From Agrocybe praecox (lineage: Eukaryota; Basidiomycota; Agaricomycetes; Agaricales; Agrocybaceae), in contig OZ024843.1 in the NCBI GenBank assembly GCA_964017145.1, positions 2,037,001-2,101,000 on the forward strand: 64,000 nucleotides of DNA. Direction: 5' to 3'. The position numbers and the translations under genes were made by a program. The first letter of the stretch is position 1. Every line of letters begins with the position of its first letter. Below the pieces are notes generated by a model that worked only from the letters and a program-made list of their open reading frames with translations, ran no database searches and was not told where the DNA came from. Below are positions 35,123-47,263 of the stretch, piece by piece.

Positions 35123-36513
35123 ATGTCTACCATTCCTCACACTCCAAGCAAGAAGGCCGCTGAGGCTCTTGCCAACATCAACTTGAACACTCCTATCAAG
35201 CCTATCAAGTTTATCATCGACGATGAGAAGCTCCCCGTGTCACCAAAATCCGTAACAGACTCGGTGGTCAGGAAGTATGTTGGTGATGTCGACCTTCCCG
35301 AGAGTACGTTCATCTGCCGTCCTTTTGTCGACGCGTCCTTACGAGTTTCTTATAGGTGAGGAGCCTCTGTTGAAGGAGTCGCGTCGTCGTTTCGTCCTGT
35401 TCCCCATTCAATACCACGAGGTACTTGTTTCTTCTCTTTCCCACGCGATACCCCTTCCTTATTTGGTTCATTTTTCTAGATTTGGCAAATGTACAAAAAA
35501 GCAGAGGCTTCTTTCTGGACTGCGGAGGAAATGGATCTATCAAAGGATACCCATGACTGGAACAACCGTCTCAACGACAACGAGCGCCATTTCGTCTCCC
35601 ATGTACTTGCTTTCTTTGCCGCCTCGGATGGTATCGTCAACGAAAATCTTCTCGAGCGTTTCTCCAATGAAGTTCAGATCGCCGAAGCTCGTTGCTTCTA
35701 CGGTTTCCAAATCATGATGGAAAACATTCACTCGGAAACCTACTCTCTCCTTATCGATACCTACATCAAGGACCCTGCTGAGCGTGACTACCTCTTTGAC
35801 GCCATCGACACCATTCCTTGTATCAAGCGGAAGGCTGAGTGGGCTCTCAAGTGGATTTCCGACGAGGAAGCTGCCTTTGGCGAGCGTCTTGTCGCTTTCG
35901 CCGCTGTCGAGGGTATCTTCTTCTCTGGTTCTTTCGCATCCATCTTCTGGCTCAAGAAGCGTGGTCTCATGCCCGGTCTTACATTTTCTAACGAGCTTAT
36001 CAGCCGTGACGAAGGCATGCACACCGACTTTGCCTGCCTTCTGTTCAGCCATCTCAAGAGGCGTCCCCATCCCGACACCATTAGGGAAATCATCACTGAG
36101 GCTGTCACCATTGAGCAAGAGTTCTTGACCGGTATGTCACACTACTAAATGTTTTGACTCGTCATTGAACATTGTTCTTACAGATGCTCTTCCCGTCAAA
36201 CTTATTGGCATGAACTCTGACCTCATGTGCCAATACATCGAGTTTGTCGCTGATCGTCTTCTCGTGTCTCTCGGCAACGACAAAGTCTACAACAAGACCA
36301 ATCCCTTTGACTTCATGGACATGATTTCACTACAAGGGAAGACCAACTTCTTCGAGAAGCGTGTGTCAGATTATTCCAAAGCTGGCATCAACCACACAAA
36401 CTCGACAGAAATCTCAACACCGTCGAAAACATTGTCAGTACACTTCTCTATCTTCTGCGTGTCTCGTTGTGCTTACATTTTTTTCTTCCAGTGCTCTCGA
36501 CGAGGATTTCTGA
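35123..36513 (+). CDS. RNR2: Ribonucleotide reductase small subunit, paralog B
   Basis: Housekeeping-type small subunit of class I ribonucleotide reductase. The start at 35123 gives [20 protein letters not shown], a longer N-terminus than paralog A. Exons join after VGDVDLPE (donor about 35304, acceptor about 35355), at the HE/IWQMYKK junction, near 36133-36182 and near 36433-36489. Ligands are complete: Asp in AEEMDLS, Glu/His/Tyr in [12 protein letters not shown], Glu in [10 protein letters not shown], Glu/His in [11 protein letters not shown]. The C-terminus is FALDEDF, the canonical large-subunit-binding tail. Codons are strongly biased to C-ending (CTC, GTC, ACC, AAC), a sign of high expression. 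It is very similar to paralog A over the whole catalytic core. Confidence 0.94.
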
Positions 36514-38321
36514 TCTCTCATTTCTATCTGTCGTTTTGTATATCTCACTCCACTGTTATATCCCACCATCGCATTACACTGTTCTTTAGACAAAATGTAC
36601 TTTTACAGCTAACATCATATGTATTTTACGTTCTTTGTGGAGCACTCTATAACTTATCATTATAATTGCTATATTTTTTTGCCTGATAACGCTCCATCGT
36701 ACATGTGTGCTACAATCTATCTGTCAGTTCGTAACTCGTCCAGGATGTTGCCCGAGGTATGGACTCTACATATGGACAGCTGCCATTGTCCCGAAGGTAC
36801 GTGTGTCAACGTGGTCCAGCCAAAGCTGCATCGTCGGTCCAGAATGATGTGATGGATATACCTAATAATATCCTCCTATTGCGAAATACTGAGCAACTCT
36901 GGACTGGTCGGTTTCTTGCAAGACCTCCGCTTATTACGATCCCTCCAGAAGGAAGTATGTCAAACGCCTGCTGGGAAAAACCCGTTGGAAATAAAATAGA
37001 ATAGAAGATGTGCGCACTGACCTCTAGAGAAATGACATTGATATGGACAGCAAGCATAAACAGAGCTATCTCAATAGATGGAAGAGAATGCTGGTATTTC
37101 GATGTCAGTCTGGGGGATCGCTGAAGGGCCCAGAAGTCGATCATATTTCACTACGTATACTCACTGGCGCCTGCGTGTGTCCGTCCACGTATATGTTATG
37201 TTTTCCATTCTATCTAGTCAGTGGCTTATCTTTGAACGTGAAGTGCTTCCTTTGTGGAGACATTTAGAATTCAGGAGTCGTTTAATTGAATCGTCTGGGA
37301 GGTTGGATCAAAGATGTTCAATGTGGACGAATCGTTACACACAAGAGTCTGGTATAGACGGTTCGCAATGAAGGACTCCTCAGATCGACGTTGTATGGTT
37401 CCTAGGATGGGGCCTGCGGGCCCCGGCCGAATGCTGATATGTATATGTTGTTGAACTTGATATCATGACCGGTCTATATTAATTTTAATAGTGACAGACT
37501 CGTTGATAGTATGTAGTGTGTGCCATGCGGCTCATGAGAAACGGAGTCGATAATGAACGACACGACGGATCATGGCGGTTCGTTCGACTTTTATTTTGGT
37601 GCTTCTGGGAGCGGGTGAGACGTGTGCGGACGCAGAGCGCGTTGAAAGGAAATTTCCCGGGAGAACAGACAAGATTGATTGATTTGTGTGTAAGTAAACG
37701 ATCCTTGACTTTCGTGAGTGCAGGATGGAGGACTTGAATGATAGAAAAGGCCAAGGGTTGCCTGAAAGAGCAAGCAAGGAATCGCTGATCATGTGTATTG
37801 GAAGTCTGTACACACCCTTATTTCCACGTGAAAGCCGCCGGTTCGCCTTGTCTCTGTGCTTACTGCTGGCTAGAACTCTACCTTCAATGCGCTAATACTG
37901 TTACATACTAGAGCCCTCTCATGACGGATTCCTTGTTCACAATTCTTTGGGCTAGTTCGCTAAGGCGGCCCCCGCCAAACTACTGACTAGACGCACTTCT
38001 CAGAAGCCGAACCGACAATATGAGAAGTGAACCCAACCGTGTCCAGAAGTGCTTGATCTTATGTTTTTGACATGCTCTCAGGCCGTAAATATCTCTGAAA
38101 TTGACTCAGGAACATGATCGCCTGATGAACCACCTCTTCTTGTGTGTGCATCTCGGCATACGCGTAAAAGAATCATCTTCCATCTCTCTTATTTAGCTTG
38201 ACTTTGGGAACCCGAAGTATGCTTGACCCCGCCTTCTCCACACCTCTACGCAGTCTTTACTTTTCTGCTCTCGACAACGACCTTCCCTTCTCATTCACCC
38301 TCGTTATAATCATTCTGCAGC
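36514..38321. other. Gene-poor interval after RNR2 paralog B
   Basis: 1.8 kb with only short, mutually overlapping frames and no exon chain or family match. It contains a small GC-rich inverted repeat (37409-37424) and a CACGTG near 37817. No tRNA, transposon or long repeat found. Confidence 0.5.
37409..37424. repeat. GC-rich 6-bp inverted repeat
   Basis: GGGGCC and GGCCCC separated by four bases, a possible short hairpin in otherwise AT-balanced intergenic DNA. Likely chance; no gene end lies close to it. Confidence 0.35.
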
Positions 38322-39728
38322 ATGAAGTCGATCTCTTTTTTTCGAAACACCTGGAGGAAATGGGATAAATCCTCAGACAGTCGCGACTCTACCAAGTTGG
38401 AAACTTCAAACCCTCAGGAATTCCAGAGGCCACAATATATTCGCCCACTCGCAGAAAATGGACATTCGTTGACCGTATCGGCCAAGCGACTCCCTGCAAA
38501 CATGTCATCTACCTCACTTGTTGATGATTCGTGGCACCCATATGAAAGCCCCAGATCATCATCACGCCCACCTAGTCGTGATCAAGTTCATGTGCAACAG
38601 CCCCATAGAACTTTGGTTCATAGAGATAGTGGTCGTTTTGATCTCCAACCCCATCCCTCTTTTCCTACTGAATATGTCCAAGACTCATCTAGACGACCTA
38701 GCTTGCCGACATCTCCCAGTGCATCTTCCGTGAATATGTCCAACAATCTATCTCTGCCATCTCTTCGCAGTCGCAGGGAAGATCATGATTCTCCCCGTGT
38801 TTCGTCCATACATCCCAAACATCCACCTTCTCCTCTAGTCCGCCCACCTTCGTTGCCTGTTACCCAACTACTCCCACCTATGGATATGGATTTCGCATCG
38901 GGACGCCGACAAAATTTCAATTCCGAATCCAAAGCCGTTGTTAGACCCAACTCACAGAGTACGCGAGACACTACGGTGAACTCGTCAAAAAGAAATTCCC
39001 CGAGGCGTGTGTCGCCGAATCCTTCGCATTCACCCAGAACAGTCCATGCAATTTTAGATCTCTCACACGACACAAAACCGCGCACCCTATACCATAACAC
39101 AGGCTCCTCCACTCCATATCTACCCTACCGCGAACGTGCACAAACTAACTATACTGCCGGATCAGACAACTCATCCCACTCTGTCAACAGCAGCGAGGCA
39201 GAACATTTCCCTCTATCACTGTTCCCTCTACCACCCCCTTTGATCGTACGAAAAAAGGTTCCAGCGCCGCTGATCTTACGGTCGACACCTTCTGCCTCTG
39301 CACAAAGCTCTCGCGATTCTACGCCGGTGGGTACACCGACGAGTCCTCGGTTTCAATACACGACTTCGCCATCTCAATCGAGCATTGCTTCACCCACGAA
39401 GAAGTTCTCTTTGGGACGCTCTTCTGCCAGCATATCTCCCCCGCCTTTCAGTCCCCCCAACAGTCCATTACCGCAACCACCAATTGAAGGTGGTGCCCGA
39501 AAATCTACGCGGGACGTCCCGCGTCCAACACTACGTACGACTCAGTCAAATAACAATTTTCGCAATGCACTGCCCTTCCCACCCACCCACCGGCTTAATT
39601 CGAGCGAGCCTATCTCTGATCAGTCGAGCTTGCCGATCAGAAGACCAGCGAAACCGCGGCCTACTGCTGAGCGGCCAAAGAACATCCAAACGTACATGGC
39701 GAACGTTGTACGTGGCTACCCCTCGTAA
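38322..39728 (+). CDS. Ser/Pro-rich low-complexity protein of unknown function
   Basis: An uninterrupted frame of 468 residues with no recognised domain. Only the first 20 residues (MKSISFFRNTWRKWDKSSDS) look ordered and basic-aromatic. The rest is rich in Ser, Pro, Arg and Thr with many SP and RPPS motifs, so it is probably disordered and heavily phosphorylated. It ends in TYMANVVRGYPS. A pyrimidine-rich leader precedes the start. The absence of introns is unusual for the window. Coding status is supported by length and by codon pattern without in-frame stops, but not by homology I can recall. Confidence 0.65.
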   Translation: MKSISFFRNTWRKWDKSSDSRDSTKLETSNPQEFQRPQYIRPLAENGHSLTVSAKRLPANMSSTSLVDDSWHPYESPRSSSRPPSRDQVHVQQPHRTLVHRDSGRFDLQPHPSFPTEYVQDSSRRPSLPTSPSASSVNMSNNLSLPSLRSRREDHDSPRVSSIHPKHPPSPLVRPPSLPVTQLLPPMDMDFASGRRQNFNSESKAVVRPNSQSTRDTTVNSSKRNSPRRVSPNPSHSPRTVHAILDLSHDTKPRTLYHNTGSSTPYLPYRERAQTNYTAGSDNSSHSVNSSEAEHFPLSLFPLPPPLIVRKKVPAPLILRSTPSASAQSSRDSTPVGTPTSPRFQYTTSPSQSSIASPTKKFSLGRSSASISPPPFSPPNSPLPQPPIEGGARKSTRDVPRPTLRTTQSNNNFRNALPFPPTHRLNSSEPISDQSSLPIRRPAKPRPTAERPKNIQTYMANVVRGYPS

Positions 39729-40153
39729 TTCTTGGCATGAACTTTATTGCTCACAATCGCTTGCCCTTGCTTAGGATCAGTTAGACTCGAAAGGGCGACC
39801 ACTTCAGGTCTCGGATAACGAAAATCACGTACAATGGGGATACGCTTTCTAAACTAGATAATGTTGGTCTATAATTTATCGACTGGCAGGACACGCCGTA
39901 GTCAAGTAGTATTACTTATTATTATTATTTCCTCTTCGCCTGATGCACAGACGATAGTTGTAGAGTGGACTCTAATAGCTAACGCGAACACACTATAATG
40001 CTGAAAAACAGACTCTTATAAGTAGTGTGTGTATATTGTACTTTATGATTGTGTCAAACATGTATATTAGATCTGTACCAACGCTAAAATTCACTTGGGA
40101 TGTTCCCTGTATTCGGACAAAAGATGGTTGAAGTGGAATTTTCGTTAAGGTGG
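39729..40153. other. Intergenic region, Ser/Pro-rich gene to VMA21
   Basis: 425 bp between convergent stops. It carries a short TTA repeat at about 39913-39929 and is otherwise AT-rich 3' sequence. No RNA gene or coding frame supported. Confidence 0.55.
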
Positions 40154-40546
40154 TTATTTATTTTTCTTAGACTCTGCTTGCTGTTTCTGTGAAGCAGAGT
40201 TCTGCCTATCTTCTAGCACAGAAGAGACGATGTAGGCCACCAGCACGATATTAGCTGCAACTACCGCTGTGATCGCAGCAAAGGTAGAGTTCTCTGTGCA
40301 ACGGAGTCTTCGATGAATAACGTAGTCTCAGAAGAAAACACGCCTCAAACTCACCGTTCCATAGATACTTTAGCGAAAGGAAGTAAGATCCTAACGGCAG
40401 GACTCCTAATGATATACTGAAGATAATGAGTTTGGCCAAAACCCCACTACTATCCTTGTAAGCGAGGTGAAACTATATCTCGGAGAGAACGCGTACCTCG
40501 CCGCAGTATCTGAGTTGATATTGCTTATTGTAACTTGCTCGCTCAT
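40154..40546 (-). CDS. VMA21: V-ATPase assembly factor Vma21
   Basis: Small ER membrane chaperone needed to assemble the V0 sector of the vacuolar proton pump. The spliced protein is about 95 residues and starts at 40546 (MSEQVTISNINSD). The first TM and loop match the family exactly (LAKLIIFSISLGVLPLGSYF, then LSLKYLW), followed by FAAITAVVAANIVLVAYIVS and a charged tail ending SKKNK, a C-terminal dilysine-type ER retrieval signal. Intron 1 splices at a GATAG acceptor (AG 40457-40456 region), chosen because it alone keeps the LAKL frame. A second intron separates YLWN from ENSTFAAI. It is divergent from ALG8 with 211 bp between starts. Confidence 0.9.
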
Positions 40547-40757
40547 ATTCCTCTTGGAATCTGGATATTGGAGAAGAATATGGTATATCTAAAGGATACG
40601 GTCCAACTGGCTGTGTCTCAAGTCATAATAACGACGGTGTAAGGGCGCGTAAGTGACACGTGCGCGTGAGTGAATGCCTGCCGCGCCCATACTAGCTAGT
40701 AGCACCCCTGATCCACAACTTCTACAAACTCGTATACGACTTGGGCTACACCGGCAC

Positions 40758-43091
40758 ATGGCTACAGAGAACGATGTCACCCCTCTTCCACCTAAGCTGA
40801 AGAACTCTCTTTCCAACGCCAGTTTGCGCTCTTCTTCAAGCGCTGTCGCGTCATCTTCCAGCTCATGGTTTCCTTGGGATGTTCTTTCCTCAGAATGGGA
40901 TGTTCTTTGGTTCTCTACGGCCATTAAGCTGCTTTTGTTTCCTTCATAGTCAGTACTCAGCGGAATATCTTGACTGTCTGGGTGTTTATTGTCTGCAGCC
41001 GTTCTACAGACTTTGAAGTGCACAGAAATTGGCTCGCGATCACACATACGCTACCGATCTCGAAGTGGTATTACGATGTGCGTCATTGTATGATATTACA
41101 TGCAACAGGACTGACGAAGAATATAGACAACCTCCGAGTGGAGTGAGTACACTGTAATATCCTCATTACTGCGCGTTAATGGACGCATATAGCACTGGAC
41201 TACCCACCTTTCTTTGCTTATTTCGAGAAACTTATGTCTATCCCGGCGGCCTTTATCGACCCAAAGATAGTGGACTTAAATAATCTTAATTATGACAGCT
41301 GGTCGGTCATAGCATACCAAAGGTCAACGGTCATCGTCACGGAATTGGTTCTGGGTATTGTTCTGCTCAAGTAAGTGTGCCTTGTTCTGAAGTTAACGAT
41401 TAAGGTTTAATGTTTTATTAAGATTCATAAGAGGCTCAGTAGAACCTCCCATACAGCGAATAATATCAGCGTCTATTTTTCTTCACCCTGGGTTTCTTAT
41501 AGTAGACCATATACATTTCCAGTACAATGGATTTATGTATGGGATACTGTTATGGTCCATCCTTCTAGCTCGAAATGTAAGTCGAGCGAGTTTAATGAGG
41601 GAGCTTTTTATTTATTAATCTTGCCCTCACCTTTTCAGGGTAACAAACTCGGAAGTGGGATTCTTTTTGCAATTCTCCTTAATTTTAAACATATCTATAT
41701 GTACCTTGCCGTATGTTTCGTTTTATCTGCGCAAAAGGGTGTTTTTTTGACGGTGGATTGCTTTCGTTATAGCCCGCATATTTCGTTTACCTTCTACGCT
41801 CCTTCTGTCTGTCACCCACAGGACAAGTTCACGTGAAAAATTTCTTGTCTCTAGCGAACGCAGTCATCGCTGTATTCGTAGTGTCATTAGGGCCTTTTGC
41901 CCTTATGGGACAAATTCCACAACTACTCTCGAGGTTGTTTCCTTTCACCCGAGGACTTAACCATGCTTACTGGGCGCCAAACTTTTGGGCCCTAGTCACG
42001 GCTGCCGATCGTGTATTACTGAAATGTAATGTTCCTCTTTCTGACGGTCGAAAGCCATGTTAATGCCATTTTAGATGCTAGAATCGCTGGTCTCGATATT
42101 GCAATCAACGAATCTGGCGTAGCATCAACATCTCGAGGGCTCGTTGGAGATACTGTTTTCGCCGTTTTACCGAACGTTAAACCTATTCATACTTTTATCA
42201 CCACAGTTGCATTCCAATTCGTCAGTTCATGTTTTTTTTGGCAATCCATCTTGCGGACCTAACCTTGCGGTTTAGATATGGCTCATCAAACTTTGGATGA
42301 ACCCATCCTACAAATCATTCCTGACAGCCTTAACGCTGTCCGGATGGACATCCTTCTTATTTGGATGGCATGTTCACGAGAAGGCTGTGCTCCTTGTTCT
42401 GATTCCTCTCAGGTATGTTAGGCACCTATCACCTCCTGAGCATGCAAATATTGATGGCCCGTGGCCAGCCTTCTTGCAGCAGAGAGGCAAGCGTATTTTA
42501 GGACATTTGTCCTGGCCAGTGTGGCAGGGGTATTTTCTCTCTTCCCCTTGATTTTCACACCCGGAGGTAAGTCACCATTGGTTATCACCTTTCCTTTCTC
42601 AGATTCATTTTCTCGCTCCACAGAGTCTGTGATCAAGGTCGTCTATTCCGTGGCTTGGATTGCTGCAGTGTATATCCCGCTGGGTCGCCGTGTTTATGAG
42701 TAAGCTGAAAATGCCATACCTCCTAAACCCCACTTATAGAGCCCGACTATACAGATATCCCAAGTCCTTTTCTTACGTGGTCATGGATGCTTTGGAAAAG
42801 TTATACTTGGCAGGATTTCCAGTGCTTCTGTTTTTTGTCTCCGTTTTTCCCCTTTCACATGGCGAACCAGCTACGAACGGTGGTTCATCGACTTGCAATG
42901 GAACCGACGCATTCGTTTGCCCAGAGCCGGGAACTCTTTCTGACAAGACAATACCGGCCTTGGAGTTTTTGCCACTTATGCTAACAAGTATTTACTGTGC
43001 CCTGGGTTTAGTCTGGAGTTTCTTGAGGCTAGGGTTTATTTACCTGCAAGAAGAAACTAAATATCAAGGGCAATTGAGTGAGGTCAAGTAG
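40758..43091 (+). CDS. ALG8: Dolichyl-P-glucose glucosyltransferase Alg8
   Basis: ER glucosyltransferase that adds the second glucose to the lipid-linked oligosaccharide used for N-glycosylation. The multi-spanning protein starts [13 protein letters not shown] and has the ALG6/ALG8 family loop [15 protein letters not shown] and the segment [40 protein letters not shown] (after splicing) is the ALG8-specific version, which favours ALG8 over ALG6. Later blocks are [18 protein letters not shown] and the [12 protein letters not shown] loop. About nine introns; the final exon ends GQLSEVK. The stop is 74 bp from the DRG1 stop on the other strand. Confidence 0.88.
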
Positions 43092-43165
43092 ATGTTGATA
43101 CAGATTTGTATAATAAAGCTACAATTGGATGATGCACAATCCACGGTTTAAACAGGAAGAATCTT

Positions 43166-45044
43166 CTACTTCTTCGATATGTGCACAACTGCAGAAAGGA
43201 ATGATACTTAATCATATAATCCTTCGGTCAGGAAGTAAAAACAAGACGTACCATCTTCGTCCTCCAGAACATGTTCTAAACCAACCTTTTGTCCACGAGA
43301 ATGTTTTGCACTGGCACCCCACACAACGGCACTAAAAAAAGTGTGTAAAATGAACAATCTTAGTATCTAAGCTGGTTTGGAGACGCACTATTTCATCTGC
43401 TTCGCGATTTCCTTGTGAATAGCACTACAGAAGTCCTCCACCGAACATTTTCCTCGACGGAGCACCACGGGAGAGTTGTAATCAGGGGCCAGTCCACGAG
43501 GTTTCGTGTACACACGAACAAGATTCAATGTCTTCCACATCATGTCGATAAGTTCGTCGATGTTCATCCATTCTCGTGAGGAGATGGGAACAGACATCGG
43601 AATTTTGTATCTGGTCCGATATTCTCAACACAAACTAAAAATATGCAAAGGAGATACTAACAAGAGATCAAGTTCTTCAATGGAAATGGCATCAATCTAG
43701 AAAATGTCACATCAGTTTTTTTGACTTGACTAAATTGATGGGTTTTTGCTGACCTTGTTGAGAACCTAAGTGACGAAAGGTAATGAGAAACGTAGAAGAT
43801 GGTCTTCAAGCTTAACAGGACATACATAAATTGCTGGAATGTATACTCTGTTAAAAGGTGAAATTGTTGACTTGCGTAAGACTACCTGTTCTTTGGACAT
43901 ACCTGTTTCCTTCTATCACATCTACCAAGTCATCCGCAGTGGCATTTGGTTCTCGAATAGCCACGTCGACATTGTTGAGTTTGTATTCACTCAAAATGGC
44001 CTTGATTTCGTCAGCGTCCAAGTTAGTGAGAGGGACTGTATTCGTGATAGCTATTCCACCCTTCTCCTTCTTCCTGACTAGAATGGCCGGTGGTTTTTTG
44101 TTTAATCTAATTCCAAAACCTTCTAATTCAGTTTCGATCAGTTTTTTGTCGCCCAGGGGTTTCAGGACATCGAGCACAATGAAGATAAGATTGCAGGTTC
44201 GAGCAACTGATCAACGTCTCAGATACGCGTTTCGTTCCAGGGAATTCAGGATCCATACCGGCAATGACTGCGTTAGGGAAGAGTCTTTAACATAGATATA
44301 TTGAAAGATTGGCTCGAGCTTTACATACCTTGTCGACCTCGACCTTTGCCATCTGCAGCACCTTCGATAATACCGGCTAATATTTGTCCCAGTTAGACCA
44401 GAACCCGATCTGATTCAATTAAAAACGCACGAAGATCAAGTATCTGGATTGGGGCACCGTGGACTTTTACAGTGCCCGGTACTGTTGTAAGAGTGGTGAA
44501 ATCGATTTCCGAAGCCTCGGAATGTGTTCCCGTCAATTTTGACATCAGAGTGGACTTGTTTGGAAAGAACGTAAAGTTCAGCAAAAATTGGTAAACGAGT
44601 ACTCAAACATACCTTTCCAACTGATGGAAATCCGACAAATCCAACCGACGCGATACCCGTTCTGGTATTCCAAGATTATCAACAGATTCCGTAAACAGAA
44701 CACTGAAATCTGACCTCGCGACATCAAAACCAACACCACCTCCACCTCCACCGCTACTCGGAGGAGCAATCAACTCTCGCCTGAGTTTTGCAAGCTTTGC
44801 CTTGAGTTGACCTATGTGGTAACTCGTGGCCTTATTTTTTTGGGCTGGGATCTAATAAGCCGAGGTTCTGTTTGAAGTGAGATAGTGTGCTCACTTTTGG
44901 CCTGTAAAGTTTCAAGTTAGCATTTTGAATGATGATGTCAAAAATTACTTGCCATCTCATCTTCGATTTCCTGTGTGATATGAGTTAGAAGGGGAAAAAA
45001 TATCAAGGGACAATGGTTACCTTTATTTTCTGAACGGTGGTCAT
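43166..45044 (-). CDS. RBG1: DRG1/Rbg1 family translation-associated GTPase
   Basis: OBG-type GTPase that associates with translating ribosomes, usually with a Dfrp1/Tma46 partner. The protein starts MTTVQKIK at 45044 and continues [29 protein letters not shown] motifs visible are [13 protein letters not shown] (G1), a Thr loop [25 protein letters not shown] (G3) and VLNKID (G4); the TGS domain follows and ends EDEDVVHISKK. Splicing is intricate: exon 2 is 18 nt (44953-44970), exon 3 is a 7-nt microexon (44895-44901) and the intron between them begins with a GC donor. The reading is forced by near-perfect agreement with the DRG N-terminus. The stop is at 43166-43168. Confidence 0.92.
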
Positions 45045-45323
45045 TGTGCAAGTAGTGTTCGGAGTTTGCCGAAGGGTGGTAACAGTGTTTTGTATTGTGT
45101 AATGATCATTGTTTCCTTTCTCCTCTACGCTTGCAGGCCACCCGCGACAACAGAGGCTTTGCCAACCGTTCGACTGCAACACCGCTGTTCCTCAGCAACC
45201 CATTCCTTACGTCTATCGACATTCCTTTCCCTCAAAACCCCCCGTATGCCACTGGCTGGTCCTCTCCTCTCGTAGAACTCTAATTCCACCCTTTTCCCTC
45301 TCCCCCTCAACTACAATCCAAAC

Positions 45324-47263
45324 ATGTGCCAGTGTGGAGGTCCCAAATGGAAGCGAGAGGTCGTCCCAGACCACAAGGTAAGTGGCTCGAGATGGTGCCA
45401 GTGCATGACTGACGGACAGCCATAGTTCGACTTTATCAACACAGCCGAATTCACCGACAACGGTTTCATGATGCGCGTGAAGTAAGTATTCCCACCAAAC
45501 TGCACTCTGGATACCTTGCTCATTCGTAACTGCTCGAAAGGTACCTATGGGTGTATATCACCGTTCTCAAATCATTCCTTGTCTACGTTTCCGATATCTT
45601 TTCCGCAATTACCATGTTAACAACGAAGAATTGGTCGAACGAAATTTTCAAGCAGTGTGCGGACGTCAAGGGCTGTTTCTTCATTCCATTCAATACTGGG
45701 AAATGGCTCTTCGTTGGATGTATCATCTTCTCTTTCTTGTTGGTACGTTTCCATTCAACATTGTCACAAAGCGGCTTCTTATCGCCACATAGGTGGCCTA
45801 TGAATCAAGGAAAGCGAAGAAGATTATTGCTAGTCGGGATATATCTTATGCTTTCACGAACGTGATGGCTAATAACTACTACTCCCTTCGTAAGAAAGCC
45901 TTCAAAACGAAGGCTTGCATTCGCTGACCTCGTTCTACTTAGGCTCATATGATCATTTCTGCTTCTTTGATCACATCAGCAATTCCACTAAGACGAGCGA
46001 CGACTTCGCCTTTTTCGTTTTCTTTGTGTTCAAGAGTAATTTATATCCTTTCCAGTAAATCTCACATCATCTGACCTTTTGGTGATAGGTTGGAAACGTT
46101 TGTTGTTAGCAGACAGTCCCCGCCAAACAATTAACGCCCTTACCCTCTATGCGGTATACCTCGTCAAGAAGGACAACAAAGGGAACTGGTACGACATCTC
46201 CAAATATTTCAAAGGTAACAGTTTGTCGACGTCGGCTTTGACTGTGACAACACTCTTCACTGTTGTTATTTGTGCGGGTTCGTTGTTACTGTTGCTGGTG
46301 GCTGCAATTTGTTATATTCCTTTGCTTTTACATATTCGTGGAAATTTGAAGGTACAATTCTTAGTCGACTGTATTGCCTGTTTTTTGCTCACCCTATCAA
46401 ACACAGGAATACTGCTGCCACAAAGTCGATAAGGTACGTGCTTTTTTGTGTCTCTTCGGTGTGTGCAGTCTAACACGATCTGTTAGCGTATTGGCGTCAT
46501 CATCAAGCGCAAGCAGAAGGAACGTCGCCTTGAGGCCGATCGCCTTGCTCAGAAGGAGGCCAAAGGAGATTATTCACATCTTAAGAACAAGAAAGGCGAA
46601 CTTATTGCTCAACCCCTTCCGCAACCCACACTACCAAATCTATCTGTTGACGACGACGACGACGCATCTTCAATGCACACTCGAGTTGCTCCCAGTACAT
46701 ATACCAAAGACTATTATGCTTATCCAAGCGAGAAAGATTACCCTCCTATGCCTGCTTATAACCCATATCCTCCCCAAGCCAACTACAACAACTATAACCC
46801 ATCTTCCGCAACCCTCAGTCACGATGACCCTAATTACCCCCAATACTTATACGACGACGATAATGAAAGTACCGCCAATCTCGCTGCCGCTGCTGCTCCC
46901 TTCGCTCGGGATCCTATCGATCGACGAGGTAGCCCATACGGCTCAACGTATGCTGGTAGTTATGATCCACACGATGTGTACCAAGGACGCGCTGGATCAG
47001 TAGCGCCTCACCAACAGATGCAAAGACAGTCACCACCGCTCAGCCAGGCGCCGAGTGGTCTTGCCTATGACAATGCATCTGACTATCAAATTCAGCGTTC
47101 ACATACTCCTGGATCGGTCGCACCTCCGTATGGTGACAATCTGTATCCTGGTTATCCAGTTTCCGGCAATTCTGCTGGGGCTCAACTACCGGGGCCGGGG
47201 TCAAGAGGGAGGAATTATGACGAAGAGGTTGCGTACGGGAGAGGGCAGGGACGTTATATGTGA
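45324..47263 (+). CDS. KCH1: Kch1/Prm6-type fungal potassium transporter
   Basis: Fungal plasma-membrane protein linked to low-affinity potassium influx. The start at 45324 gives MCQCGGPKWKREVVPDHK. TM segments include WVYITVLKSFLVYVSDIFSA, WLFVGCIIFSFLL and a double-helix region (VVICAGSLLLLLVAAICYIP). Family blocks are KKIIASRDISYAFTNVMANN, YYSLRSYDHFCFF and WKRLLLADSPRQTINALTLY. The cytosolic C-terminal half is basic, then Tyr/Pro/Asp-rich and low in complexity, with DDDDDASS and repeated YP and PPY motifs that could recruit Nedd4/Rsp5-type ligases (inference). About eight introns. It is divergent from DRG1, 279 bp apart. Confidence 0.82.

Noticed and set aside
35540..36118. 192-codon frame antisense to RNR2 paralog B
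   Set aside because: A mirror of the strongly codon-biased RNR2 coding strand; no independent start context or domain.
36759..37371. Group of overlapping 70-110 codon frames on both strands after RNR2
   Set aside because: No consistent exon chain, no domain, and frames on both strands of similar quality, as expected for non-coding DNA.
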